From positions 131,567,929 to 131,631,928 of the forward strand of contig NC_088911.1 of the NCBI RefSeq assembly GCF_963576675.1: a stretch of DNA of 64,000 bases, given 5' to 3'. Below are positions 45,959-57,302 of this stretch, in pieces. The notes under the pieces are model-generated. The model was given only the letters and a program-made list of their open reading frames with translations. It was not told the origin of the DNA and ran no database searches. The translations under genes and the position numbers were made by a program. This stretch comes from Euphorbia lathyris. Its lineage: Eukaryota > Streptophyta > Magnoliopsida > Malpighiales > Euphorbiaceae. Each line of letters opens with the position of its first letter. Positions within the stretch are counted from its first letter, which is position 1.

Positions 45959-46669
45959 CAGGGCCGGTCCTGACAATTTAGGGGTCCTAGGCAAAATAAG
46001 TAGTAAGGACTCCTTTAATATAAAATTTACAATTTAGGACCCCTATAGGAAATATAGGAAACAACTACACTTTCTCCTATAAATATGTTCTGTAGGAATC
46101 TCCTATAAAACGTAAAATGTTATAGGATTTTTTTAGAGAGAAGATTCCTACATAACTCACCTACAAATAATTTCTCCTACGTATTTATTTGTAGGAGTTA
46201 ACTAATAATATATAGTTTATGTATTTATTTTTTCTCCTTATTTTAGAAAACCTTTTCTCTAATTATTTACAACGGTATTATTATTAGATTTATGATTATC
46301 ATTGATATTGTTTTTGTTGTTTTTTATTATTAAATTTTAAATTAATTTTTTATTCATGTCATTATTTTTAATTTTCAAATTTAATTAAATTAAGATAATA
46401 AAATGAAACTTTTTTAAAAAAACTTATCTTTTTACCCTTAACTATCCATATATATATTAAAAATATATTAAAAAAGACTACATAGGTGAGAATCAAACTC
46501 ATACCCTCTCTAATTGAGGAACAAGGTAACACCATTTTGCTACTTTGAATTTATTTATTGTACTTAAAATATAATGTATTTATTTATAACTCTAAAATTA
46601 TTTTTGGGCCCCCTCCAGCCATGGGCCTTAGACCGGCGCACCCCGGGCCTAGGCCCAGGGCCGGTCCTA
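45959..46669. mobile_element. non-autonomous hAT element, 711 bp
   Basis: Starts CAGGGCCGGTCCTGA and ends AGGGCCGGTCCTA (inverted counterpart with a few transitions). Flanked by AGAGTCAT (45951-45958) and AGAGTCGT (46670-46677), an 8-bp duplication with one change, as expected for hAT. Interior AT-rich with no transposase. Confidence 0.75.
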
Positions 46670-47324
46670 AGAGTCGTTGCCTGACGTCATAACGATCCGA
46701 AGGCCCAATATAACGATGACACATGGCAGAAAACTTGCTATAAGGCAAGCCGCACCACTTGACGTCATTGCAGTCTGAAGGTTGTAGAGCCAACCAAAGA
46801 CTGACACGTGTTCGGCAAGTCATTAGGGCACATTTTTAGAATTACTACAATTACTCATGATAGCCACTGTACACACCGAGTCGGAGGACCTGTGACGAAA
46901 ACCTGAAACAAGACGGTCGAAGCGATTGATTCCGGAAGTTTTGAAAAATATATAAAGAATAATAAGCTGAGGAAAACTAACGGCACGGCGCGGGCACGCA
47001 ACGGCATCCCGCACGCGGACGACGATGGTCGAACGCCCGCTTGACGGCTCGAGACGTGCGCGCGGCGTCCGTCGGACGCACCGCGAGTGGCACGCTCTCG
47101 ACGCCCGGGGCAATGCCTGGGACCGCTGGCGGTGCCTGCCCTCGTGGGCCGTTGAGCACACGTGCCTGGGGGCGCGAGGCGCGCGTTCGGCGGCCGCGAC
47201 GCGCGAGCGTCTAGCTGCGCGGAACGCGCGCTCGGCGGCCACGGAGTGCACGCGTCCGACGGCGCGGGACACGCCCCGGGGGTCGCCGGGCGGGCACCCA
47301 ACCACGTCGGGCGGACGCCCGACG

Positions 47325-47457
47325 AGGGTTGGGCGCGGGCGCCCAACCTCGCGTTGGGCGCTTGCCCAACGCCGTTGGGCGATCGCCCAACATTGTTGTG
47401 CGGCCGCCCAACCACAATGGGCGACGCCCAATTTTTTTTGGGCGTCGCCCATTGTTC
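47325..47457. promoter_or_regulatory. TTGGGCG...CGCCCAA palindrome cluster in solo LTR B
   Basis: Includes a perfect 16-bp palindrome TTGGGCGATCGCCCAA (near 47375), imperfect relatives just before it (GGGCGCGGGCGCCC, TTGGGCGCTTGCCCAA), and a 13-bp-stem hairpin GGGCGACGCCCAA / TTGGGCGTCGCCC separated by T-rich loop (47419-47451). Confidence 0.8.
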
Positions 47458-47458
47458 C

Positions 47459-47492
47459 GGGATCCGTTTCCCTATATAAGGGCACGGATCCC
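47459..47492 (+). promoter_or_regulatory. TATA box enclosed in an inverted repeat, solo LTR B
   Basis: GGGATCCGT (47459-47467) and ACGGATCCC (47484-47492) are perfect inverted repeats. Between them lies CCCTATATAAGGG, itself near-palindromic, with the TATA box at 47472-47480. Confidence 0.8.
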
Positions 47493-49941
47493 AAGGTGAA
47501 GACAAAAGAGGCTTTTTTTGGGGGGAAAACTTTCTCACTCTAAACATTTTTAGAGAGAGAGAGAGTGGATTTTTTTGAGAAAAATATTTTTTTTTCTCAA
47601 AAATTCCAAATTTCCTAAGTTCAATTTTTACTAAATTTTTATTAATATCGGGAGCTCGCGGTTCGCGGAATCAATCGGCTTCGACTGTCAGATACCGAAT
47701 CAAAGGTATTATCCGAGGACTAGACTCTTTATTTTATTTAATTTATTCTCTCTTTCTATTTATTTTTTTATGCTATAGTTTTTATTCCTTTAGTTATTTA
47801 TTTATTTTGTCACGTTTTATTTAATTAACGTATTTATTTAATTTTCGTTTCGTGTTAAATAAAACTCGGGTTTTGTTTTAAAATAAAAACCTCGTTTTGG
47901 ATATCCCAATACGAACCGTGATCCGATAAAAAGGTAGTTCGGGTATCGAAAATGTTGTAATTATAAGTTTTTAATTTAAAAGAGGTTTTCAAATAACGTT
48001 TTAAAATAAAAACATCGTTTTAGGAACTTCCGTTTTCGACTATGATCCATCTTTGGTAGTTCGGAAGTCCAAAACGATTGAATTAGATTTAATTTAAAGC
48101 TTTTGAATAAATCTAAAAAATATTGGAGTGCTGCTGTAATTTGCCAATTCTGTCACTAAATGCTGTTTACCGACGGATGTTCCGTCGGTAAATCTGCCAA
48201 AATGTAAAAAATGTCATTTCGGTCCCTTTTTCTTAACTTTTAGACTTTTAATCCTTAGTATATATATATAATTATGTAATATATTCTTTTCAAATTGTTT
48301 TAAAACTTTAACATATATAATTATTTTAGGAGATTGGTATTCCATTTTTATTCTAATTTTTTATATATGTACATATTACTTTCTTTTTTATTATTATTCA
48401 TTTAAATTACATTAAATTCTATTTTAAATGTTATTTACTTGGGCATTTTGGGAGATAATTAGTAGATATTGGGGGATGAACATATAGTCTTTTTGACATT
48501 AGGATTATATTAGTTATGTATATATATAGTTTTGGGGTATATTTGGGTTGTCTTAATTATTGTTAAATAAAATTATTTTGAGTAATAAATGCTATTTTCT
48601 TATTTATGAATTTCATTCACTATTTTCTTATGTTTAAAGTATAAATATATTATTTTCATTATTCTTTCTTATATATGTATTAGATAGTATATTTTCTTTT
48701 ACTCTTATTTTATGTCTTTTGGGCTAAAATGTGTAAATATATATCTATATTATTTTCTTTATTTCTTTTGGTCATTTATAAGTCCATGTTTCAAATGGGC
48801 TTCACTTGGAAAAATTAAATTTTGGGCCTAAATGTGTTTATTGATGTAATTATAATAGTTAGAGAGTCCATTAAATAAGTGGGGAAAATAAGTCACAAAA
48901 AGAGAGTTTTCAATTAAATTATTTAAGCTAATGAGCTTTCTTAAATCTCTAATGTAGATAAATAGAGTCATTTTGATTGATATTGCAAATCGTCTTCAAA
49001 ACACCACGTTTTAAAACCTTAGCCCGTTCCAACGACGGATTAAGCGAACATTGTAATTAAAATCGTTTTCTCGGTAAATAATAGAGTTTTAAACCATTTC
49101 CTTAAAGAATTTGTACAAAGTAAAATTGACTTGTATGTTTAACCGCGTTTTCTCATTAAAGGTTTTTATCTCAAACGTTTTCAAATATTCGAGTCGTTCC
49201 AACGGCGATTCGAGTGAACTTCATCAAACGGGGTTTTGAAACGCACCCTAATCGTTCCAACGGCGATTAAGGTGCGAACCATGTAAATAAATCCGTTTTG
49301 GGGAAATAAGTTAATGTAGAATAAACACACGACATAATATTTAACACGGTTGTAAATAAACCACTTCTTTCTTCCCCCTCTCTGTGTATGTATAAACATA
49401 AATGGGTGATTCTTTACTGGTGTGGCTTTTCAATATCATATGCTCAAAACGGTTTCCAAAAAGAGAAAGAAAAGGGTTTCAAATGAATTTTAAACTTAAA
49501 GAAGTATACGATTAGTCCGTTATCGCCTAACATGCTGAGTAGGAGGCCGGTGGTTCATAACCGGGCGATGTCGGGGTGCCTAGTAGCCTTTCTCCGGAAA
49601 GGAGCTAGCCTTCTCGGCTCGTACCTAAGTTTCCCGAACCCACACCGGTCTCCCGCAAGGGATCGGTGTTCATTTTCCCATTCGTGGGTGGCGACTCTTC
49701 CATATCTCCGAGCTCCGGTCTTGCCGAGCAGCTTGATTCCGCGATTGGTTGCTTTCGGCGCCAATCACCGCTTACGTCGCCATGAGGTTGTCCACCCCCC
49801 GGTCCGCCCGGAAGATTAGGCCGCGGCACCTCGTCTAACAGCCACTATATATGGATAAAGTTTTATCAATCAACAAAAAATATGTAAATATCACTGCTAC
49901 CAATATTCCTATTCTCTTCAACCAATTTTCAATATTTACTA

Positions 49942-50199
49942 CTCCCTCCATTCCATTATATAGGTCATTCTAGCAAATTGGTTTTTTCCCTAAATATAAG
50001 TCATTCTGGGATTCTAATGCTTATTGCCCAACAGTGACATGAGAGAGAATTATTTTTTGTATTGATACATGTGTTTTTTAATATTCCAATGCTTATTGCC
50101 CAATAGTGACATGGGAGAGAATTTTTTTTTAGTTAACCAATATATTTCTTAATTTGTGTGAAATACCCTAGAATGACTTATATAATGGAATGGAGGGAG
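49942..50199. mobile_element. Stowaway-type MITE, 258 bp
   Basis: Inverted ends CTCCCTCCATTCCATTATA...GGTCATTCTAG and the mirror CTAGAATGAC...TATAATGGAATGGAGGGAG. Flanked by TA on both sides (49940-49941, 50200-50201), as for Tc1/Mariner-derived MITEs. Same family as 54439-54699. Confidence 0.88.
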
Positions 50200-50398
50200 T
50201 AACTGTTAGGGATATTTTGCAAATATGTTAATCTTCAACCTTGTCGCGTGTGGTTATTTCTCAATTAAAATGGGTTAAATTTATGGAATTTACGCACCAA
50301 AACTTGAAATCTAAACGAAGCAATTAGCGAGGGACGCAAGGATTGAAATGTCCCTCTTGGACCTTTAGCGCGCCGTTATAGAAACTTTGCTAGATAAA

Positions 50399-50674
50399 GG
50401 GGGTGTTTGTTTACCTACTTTTCACCTCCTGTTTGCCTTTTCATTTTAAAAGACAGAGTTTGAGGTGTTTGGTTAGATTTCTCCTGTTTGCCTTTTACAG
50501 TTGAAAAGTAGCATTAAGTGTTTGGTTAGTGACCTCTTGTTTGCCTTTTACACCTGAAAAGTAGTATTTTGCAAAAACAGAGAATCTCTGCTTTTTGGAA
50601 AAGCAGCTTTTTCCAACAGCAAACAGCAAACCGTAACAGCAAACAGCAAACAGTAGGTAAAACAAACGGGCCCT
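50399..50674. mobile_element. hAT-like MITE nested in solo LTR C
   Basis: Starts GGGGGTGTTTGTTTACC and ends GGTAAAACAAACGGGCCCT, inverted counterparts. It interrupts the LTR where the related LTR continues TAGATAAATTGTTTT. Roughly 60-80 bp of LTR are missing at the site and no clean 8-bp duplication is visible. Confidence 0.55.
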
Positions 50675-51844
50675 AAAAGTGCGAGATTGACACGAGATTT
50701 GATGAAAAATAGATATTTATTGATATAAATGTTGATGAGTACATATGTGTGTTTAAAGTAAATAATAAAAATGATTACAATTGAAATATTTCTATATCAA
50801 CATATAGATAATTGGGAAAAACAAATTAATACATATGAATTGAAAGGCAATAATAAAAAAATGAAATTCAACGACAAACTCAGAGCCATAATAGCTATCT
50901 CGGCGAGGCGTTGAATTCGATGTCGGCTTGAGATCTACGAGCATCGCGGTCAGTTGGCAAGAATGAAATTGATCTAGTAAATCTTTGATTGTAGTAGGTA
51001 AGTATGAGGCAGATTTGACCTTGACTTTAGAGGACTCGTATGAGAGATTACGAACATGAAATTGAGTAAAGTAAAAGGTCACAAGTTCAGGGAGTCAAGA
51101 ATAAGCTCATATAAAAATCTGGGACATGAATGAACTGTAGATGCTCGGAAACTTAAAAGTGAAAAATGGGGCAGATTGTGATGAAAAGCTGAAAACAGAA
51201 ATGTAAAAAAGAATTGAGGTGCAAAGATTGACTTGTAAACTGAGTTTCTGGATCAGAATCGGGCAAAACGAAATGCTAAATTTAACTTCAGGAAGTCAGA
51301 AACAAATGTTTAGAAAGAATTGAAAGCAAAACAGACTTTAAATAGACTGAAACGGACTTGGAAAATTACTGGGCAAATTGTACTAAAATCTAGAAAAAAT
51401 AATTTGGAATGTGATTCTAACTAATGAATTGATGACTCTAAGCTTGTGAATGATAAATTAAATGGAAAGAACTTGAATTGAAGCTAAAGAAGCTAGGAAA
51501 AGGGAATTGAAACTAATAATTAAGAAGAACAATACTATTATAGTATTTTGGTGAGGGTATTTGAGGTAATTAACCACACCACTACCCCTAATTTTTCTCT
51601 CAGATTTTCACCATAATTTGACACCTCACTAACGTCCATAACTTTCTCTAACTTCCACTAACTCCTTCCTAACTTCCCTCAACTTCCGTAACTTCTATGT
51701 CACCTCATCCAACTAATTTATAGTAAAAAATAGTTTAGGACTAGATATGGGTGTGAGTAGGGTGTTAGGTTTCATGGGTTAGTTTTCGGTGTGCGTTGGA
51801 GAAGTCGGACTCATTGAACCGAAACAATGTCTGCTGAAAATATA

Positions 51845-51985
51845 AGCCACACGGTGTGTGGCTTGCCTTGGTGCTGAAAAATTGTCTCGTACGACGTGCG
51901 GATTAGCCACACGTCGTGTGCATTAAACATTTTTAGAATAGGGACTCGATCACATGTCGTGTAGCTATTCCACACGCCCTGCGGG
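51845..51985. promoter_or_regulatory. CACACG...CGTGTG palindromes in U3 of solo LTR C
   Basis: CCACACGGTGTGTGG, CCACACGTCGTGTGC, ACATGTCGTGTAG and CACACGCCCTGCGGG occur within 140 bp, in the position occupied by the TACGC/GCGTA palindromes in LTR-RT A. Confidence 0.6.
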
Positions 51986-52083
51986 AAGCCTGGCCATATA
52001 TATTTTATTATTATTAGTCTTCTTTCATTTTACCTTACTCTAAAAATTAACTATAGACTTTTTATTGTTTTTATGGTTCAACA

Positions 52084-54340
52084 CTAACTTAAATATCAGA
52101 ATGACTTCGTGAGATGACCATTCCTCTCTAACAGCTCTTACTTTCATTGTACCGTTTCATCATATTGTACCGTTTCATCAAAGAGAAAAGTGAATTTTGA
52201 GGGGGGCTACATTCCTGAGTGTTATTATTAATATTATTATGAGGTTGTTCTGTGAAGTCAATATAAGCAGTGGTCCTGCCAGCTGCTGCATGCATACAAG
52301 AAAATCATGTCTGGGAAAAAGAGTAAAAACTATGCAGTAACTGGTAATTATTTTATATGAAATAAATACACCTATTTATGTGCTTAAAAAGATGCATTTA
52401 TTGAAGTATTTATGAATTAATTAGAGTGATGTAATGTTTATGATATTCTCATCATTCTATACTGTGTTTCAAGCATTCAATTGGTTGGTTTTTTCCTTTT
52501 TTTTTTTTTTACTTTTCTTTTTAATAAACTGTTTCTATTTAGTATTGGTTTCAATTTCTAAGACCACTCTTTGATTGACAGATAATTCGCCAAACACGAT
52601 TTAATTGATACAATTATTATACTTATATTATATTTAGTCACGTTACTGTTCAAGAAATCCGTTTAAATACCGTCTAAACATCTAAAATCGGAAAGTTAGT
52701 CACGTTACTGTTCAAGAAATCCATTTAAATACCGTCTAAACATCTAAAATCGGAAAGTCAATCCGATTTTCTTTGATATACATGTTCAAGCACAACCCAT
52801 AATAGACACACTTACCCAGTTCTGATATTTCTCATGCCTTGTGTGAAAATTAAAGTAAAATGTCCAACTATAAACGAAATATACAATATTTTAAAATTTA
52901 TATAAAAAACAAAATAAAAATAGTTCTTTTTGCATTTTTTAAACCAAAATGCTAATTAGACTCTTATAAGCAATATCCTCAAACAAATCATGTTCGTTAG
53001 ATGATAAAGCTAATTCATTTAATCTTTATTGTAGCATGATTAATCATAAATATAAATATGATTTAAATAACTTTACAAATCATTTTGCATTTTGTCTCTT
53101 TTGGTAATATAGTTCATAATTTTTTTAACTCTTAAAATAAATCTTGACTATCAACATCACAAGAATTGTTATAGTGGTGTCTACTATTTAAAGGTCCTGT
53201 GCGATCGAACTTCTGCACACTCTTAGGGGTAGCTCTAGCAGGCTTGAGCATGACAGGATCATGAACATGTCTACTTATATCTACTACTTATGGTTACTCA
53301 ATTTCAATTTGTTTTAATAAAATAATTCAGTTTTGAATTTTGTCTTGATAAAATCACTTCAGCGACTTTAAGAGCAAAAAATACACCAAAAGAGTGACAT
53401 GACGGTAATCAATTTTCACCAATAATCGATATACGACACGTGGCTGTCAAATGTAAACAATTTTTAACAAATAGTAAATTGCTAACAACAATTAATTAAC
53501 AACATCAGTCGAATCAAACATGATCTTAATACTTACATGTAACACCATGGTTCAATACCATGTAGATATTCTCCGCTTTGGTCTAAATCCAACATCTTGG
53601 GACTCACGGCTTTAAAACGTGTTTGCATGTATTAAATGTCCATCTTACTAATAAGTCTCAATCGCTCTCTCTCCATTTCCGACGTGGTATTCAGTCCATT
53701 CCTATCTTCATCGTCACCCCTTAGGACCGCTCCTTGCTCAGACCTTCTATCTCGGTGCCACCCACTCCGAACCGGGTGATTACATTATATAAGTGTGAGT
53801 GTAATCAAATCCATACTAATGCAATAACACCTCCCCTCAAAAGTTTGAAAAGGTGCTTTTCATAAAGAAAAAGATTTTGGTTAATTACTAGGTGTATTGA
53901 ATAGATGTTGTTTGTATTAATTAAGATTAGGATCTACTATTTAGGAAAGCAGTATGATTAATTAATAATGCAAAGTCCACTCACATAATTAAAAAAAGAG
54001 AGACAAAAGACAGAATCTTGTTAATATTTAATGAAAAGAAACAATTGTAGGAGTAGTACAATAATTAATTAATCATGATAATTAACAACTAAACCCATGA
54101 CTAATTCAACATAATCCAAAACTCATACAGCTAAATCTTTTGATTGATATCAGATTTCTCCATGAATGCAATTATTGTGAAAAGTATTTCTTGCTTTCTT
54201 TCTGCTCAGAAGAATACTAGGATCATTATTGACAGGACGTTACACAATATAATGTCTGTTTCTATAATAATGCATTTCCTTTTTATTTGGTAGGATTCTG
54301 TGTATACTCGGTTTATAATACAATTTCTAACTGCAGTGTT
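52084..54340. other. spacer; one small tandem duplication and a degenerate dispersed repeat
   Basis: No gene supported. 52634-52757 is a tandem duplication. 53550-53810 (CCGCTTTGG...CTCACGGCTTTAAAACG... CGGTGCCACCC) resembles a widely dispersed plant repeat, degenerate here. The rest is AT-rich. Confidence 0.4.
52634..52757. repeat. 62-bp tandem duplication
   Basis: TTAGTCACGTTACTGTTCAA...ATCTAAAATCGGAAAG is repeated twice in direct contact with a 62-bp period. One difference noted (CCGTTTAA / CCATTTAA). Confidence 0.9.
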
Positions 54341-54835
54341 ATTATTGTTGTTAGCTGTTTGTTGTTGCGGTTAGTTGTTTATTGTTACTGTTAGTTATTT
54401 GTTAATGGCATTGTTTAGCAAATAGCTGTTAGCTGATACTCCATTCATTCCCTTATATTTGTCGTTCTAGCAAATTAGTTTTTTTCTCTAAAAATAAGTC
54501 ATTCTAGGATTCCAAAAACTTTTAGTTTAGTTTTTTGGTCTAAATATTAATTTTTTTTTGTACTGGTACATTTCTTTTTTAATATTCCAATATTTATTCC
54601 CAATAGTAACATAAGAGAGAATTGTTTTTAGTTAACCAATATATTTCTTAATTTGTGTGAAATACCCTAAAATTATTTATATAAGGGAATGAGGGGGAGT
54701 ATCTAATTACATTAGCTGTTAGTTGATTACTTTTTTTTTTGTTAGCTGATTTGACTAGCTAATTGTGTAAACTTGTTCGGTAAAACTTAGCTGATTGTTA
54801 ATAGCTGTTTGTGTAAAATGATAAATAAGTACATG
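54341..54835. other. AGCTGTTAG-rich repeat hosting a MITE
   Basis: TTAGCTGTT / AGTTAGTTG words occur on both sides of the Stowaway insertion (TTGTTAGCTGTTTG at 54350, AGCTGTTAGTTGATTAC at 54712, TAATAGCTGTTTGTG at 54799), as in plant hAT-type MITEs. I cannot fix its ends. Confidence 0.35.
54439..54699. mobile_element. Stowaway-type MITE, 261 bp
   Basis: Ends CTCCATTCATTCCCTTATAT and inverted ATAAGGGAATGAGGGGGAG, flanked by TA (54437-54438, 54700-54701). Interior parallels 49942-50199 (GTTCTAGCAAATTAGTTTTT, ATAAGTCATTCTAGG). Confidence 0.85.
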
Positions 54836-55638
54836 GTAAAATCTTTATTTGGAGTAAGAGGATAGTAAATATGAGTAAAAATGTCATGCAAAAGATATGG
54901 AGTAATAAGTTAATTGAAAAGGCTCATGAAATGAGCCTTTTCAAAATTAGTTTTTTGGACTCAATTGGCTCTTTCAAACATTTCTCCACCAAACACTATT
55001 ATTAGAGGTTTAACTAGTCAAAACCTTTAAATTAGCTCAAACCTCTAATTTTGCCTCAAAAATCTCTTTACCAAACAGGACCATTAGCTCATTAGTTATT
55101 AATGTTCTATAAAATTATAATTAAAACAGTTGTTTTTTTTTTTTTGAAAAGAACAGTTGTTTTTAATATGCAAAGTGTTTAATTTAGACATATTTTAAAT
55201 TAATTAATAAATAACTTTAAAACAAATTAATCATAAAAATAAATATTGTAATACACAAGCAATCTAAATAATTAAATAAAAATTAAAATATTAATTTATT
55301 GAATAGATTAAGATCTTGTTCTTTTTGCAACTATAGTATAGAGATACGAATAAAGTTAAAATGTTTTGTGAAATAAAAAAAGTAATTTTATCAATGTTAA
55401 ATATTTTAGGAATATTCGGGTTATGTGCTGAATATTAATCCGTTCGTAAGTGAAACGGGTCAAGCCTATAGAAAAAAATGGAGGATTAGGAGTAGGGTTT
55501 TATAAGCTAAACATAGACTATAAATAGATACTCATCTAACCTTAATCAAGAGTTGATGAAGAGCTGAATACACAATTCGCCTCTGCAACATTCTCTTTAC
55601 GTGCCTCTTTTCGTCTCATAAGTCTGCTTTAGTTCGTG
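54836..55638. other. spacer upstream of the CRM-like element
   Basis: Contains a perfect 12-bp-stem hairpin at 54916-54942 (GAAAAGGCTCAT-GAA-ATGAGCCTTTTC). A TATA-like ACTATAAATAG lies near 55515 in text that continues, after the element, at 62775. The pre-insertion site might therefore have been an older LTR or promoter. No gene supported. Confidence 0.35.
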
Positions 55639-56561
55639 TGATGTGATATCAAAAGCACAAGAGCATGGAACAAAGGAGCTTGGAGTTAAGGAGCCTAGTA
55701 GAAGCATGAGGGATCCATTGGAGCTGTCAATTGGACCTATGACGAAAAATCGTGCAAAGAAAGACCAACAAATGCTTAATGGACTCATCTTGAGCTTCTT
55801 TAAACAAGGAATGAATTCTAGCGAAATCATTAAAGATGGTGTGTTTTTGTGTTGTATCCAAGCCCAAGCCCATAATAGTGATATGTAAAAAGGTTGATCA
55901 TATTTTAAGAGAAGCTTTGGACTTGCATGTGTTTGGCATGTGCAAAACCCATTGGGACTCATTAAAATTAATGCTATAACCTTATAGGTTTGATTGGGCT
56001 TATTTCTAGCTAATTAAAAGGCCCAAATAATGTTAATTAGTGGGCTGAAATTGGGCTCTAAAGGACAAAAACGAATTTAATGTTTTTCCTTGTCTAATTA
56101 GGATTTCTTTTACCTTGGTGCACTAGGATTCAACTTCCTTTTTAGTTTAGGTTTAGGTTTATTTTGTAGCCTATATAAAGGCTTGTATTCTTCATTATTT
56201 TTATCAATCAGAAATCAATATTTTTATGAACAAAAGTTCTTCTTTTCCTTTGGGAATTATTTTCAATCCGGGATTGAATTCTTTATTGTGAGCTTGAGAG
56301 ACCGGGTCATCATTCTTGCAATATTATCCTGATCGTGAACAAGTATTTTGGTAAGGTACTTGTGAATCGCCAAACACTCAGGTTCCAATTTAATTATTCG
56401 AAGGTGTAAGGTCAGATCTCCTTTCATTGTCTTTAATTCTTTGGGATTGGTTTGTTATCACCAATTTATGTTTGTTATTTGATTCTATTAATTCCTTAAG
56501 ATAGATCGGGAAAACTTGTTGATTTGGTTATTATCTCTTTTTCATAACCAATATCACATCA
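55639..56561 (+). repeat. 5' LTR of the CRM-like element
   Basis: 923 bp. TATA box CTATATAAAG at 56171-56180. The first ~250 bp also encode the end of the polyprotein in the 3' copy, so the reading frame ([10 protein letters not shown]) is visible here too. Confidence 0.92.
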
Positions 56562-56563
56562 AT

Positions 56564-56575
56564 TGGTATCAGAGC
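56564..56575 (+). other. primer-binding site (initiator-Met tRNA)
   Basis: TGGTATCAGAGC starts three bases after the LTR end. It is complementary to the 3' end of plant initiator-Met tRNA and would prime minus-strand DNA synthesis. Confidence 0.92.
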
Positions 56576-56845
56576 TTTGGCTCTTAAGGAATTTGTTGTT
56601 TTTGTTTTGTTTGTCGAAATTAAAAAAAAAAAAAAATTACCCCAATCTAGAGTCTTTAATTATTGATCGAGTTCCTCATATCTTTGCATCTAGTTATTTA
56701 GGTTCTTAGTTGTAGCGAACTGATTATTTTTGGATTCTATTCTTACTAGCCAAACCCATTTATGTGTGTGAATTTCTTCAATTTTTTTTTTGCATGCTAA
56801 ATCATTAGTGCAAGTTTAATTTGTTAATCAATTCCAATCTAGTTT

Positions 56846-56939
56846 AAAAAAAAAGAAAAAAAAAAGAAAAAAAAAAGGAAAAAAAAAAGGAAAAAAAAAA
56901 AGAGGAAAAAAAAGGAAAAAAAAGGAAAAAAAAAAAAAT
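56846..56939 (+). repeat. A/G homopurine tract in the element leader
   Basis: About 90 bp of A-runs separated by single G or GG, in the 5' leader between PBS and gag. Slippage-prone. Confidence 0.9.
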
Positions 56940-57302
56940 CGGCTCATTGTTTGTACTAAAATTACAAGTTTTCTAGAATTTGCATGCTAAACACACATTC
57001 TTAAAATTTCTTTCAAACATTTGTCTCTTCTTCGAAAATCGTCTTTTATTCTATTCTTAGTGTGCTAAACTTTGGTTATCGTTACAATATTAGTCTTCTT
57101 TGCTTCTAGTTTCTGCTCTACTTTATTTTGTCATTCTTTTGCTTCATTGGCATTTATATTACCCGAGATAATCCTTGTGATCTATCAAGATAATATAAAA
57201 GAGTGATTGAACCGGTTGTGAGGTACTTCTTTTACTTTCTTTTTCTTCTTTTCTTGCTTTAGACTAGATTTCACTTTTCTTTCATTCTTTATATATTTTG
57301 TC

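Larger units (their letters stand above)
46868..49840 (+). mobile_element. solo LTR B (2973 bp, Ty3/gypsy, Tat/Ogre-like)
   Basis: Begins TGTACACACCGAG and ends CGTCTAACA (TG...CA), flanked by a perfect 5-bp duplication gccac (46863-46867 and 49841-49845). U3 holds a very GC-rich block (about 46970-47460) with TTGGGCG-type palindromes, followed by a TATA box at 47472. The 3' part (GGTGGCGACTCTTCCATATC near 49685 and the GC-rich end) resembles LTR ends of long-LTR Tat/Ogre-type gypsy elements. That clade guess rests on recall. No internal sequence remains, so it arose by LTR-LTR recombination. Confidence 0.82.
50204..52083 (-). mobile_element. solo LTR C, related to LTR-RT A
   Basis: On the minus strand it runs TGTTGAACCATAAAAA (52083) to GCAAAATATCCCTAACA (50204). 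Flanks gtaac (50199-50203) and ctaac (52084-52088) agree at 4 of 5 bases. The 3' ~400 bp clearly match the LTR-RT A LTR end (GCGTCCCTCGC, AAATTCCATAAA, CACACGCGACAAGG), but it lacks a ~26-bp block that LTR-RT A has. U3 has its own palindromes (51845-51985). The left side abuts the Stowaway MITE at 49942. A hAT-like MITE is nested within. Confidence 0.78.

Noticed and set aside
45668..45994. 108-codon minus-strand ORF as a host gene
   Set aside because: It crosses the target duplication and end of the hAT element and shows no conserved motif.
46823..47547. Overlapping 170-230 codon ORFs on both strands in the GC-rich block
   Set aside because: High GC removes stop codons in all frames. The block is U3 of a solo LTR with palindromes and a TATA box; residues are Arg/Pro/Ala-rich without domain motifs.
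49532..49819. 95-codon plus ORF and overlapping minus ORFs
   Set aside because: Located in the GC-rich 3' part of solo LTR B; open in several frames, no features.
55643..55888. 81-codon ORF as a separate gene
   Set aside because: It is the 5' LTR copy of the polyprotein C-terminus encoded in the 3' LTR.
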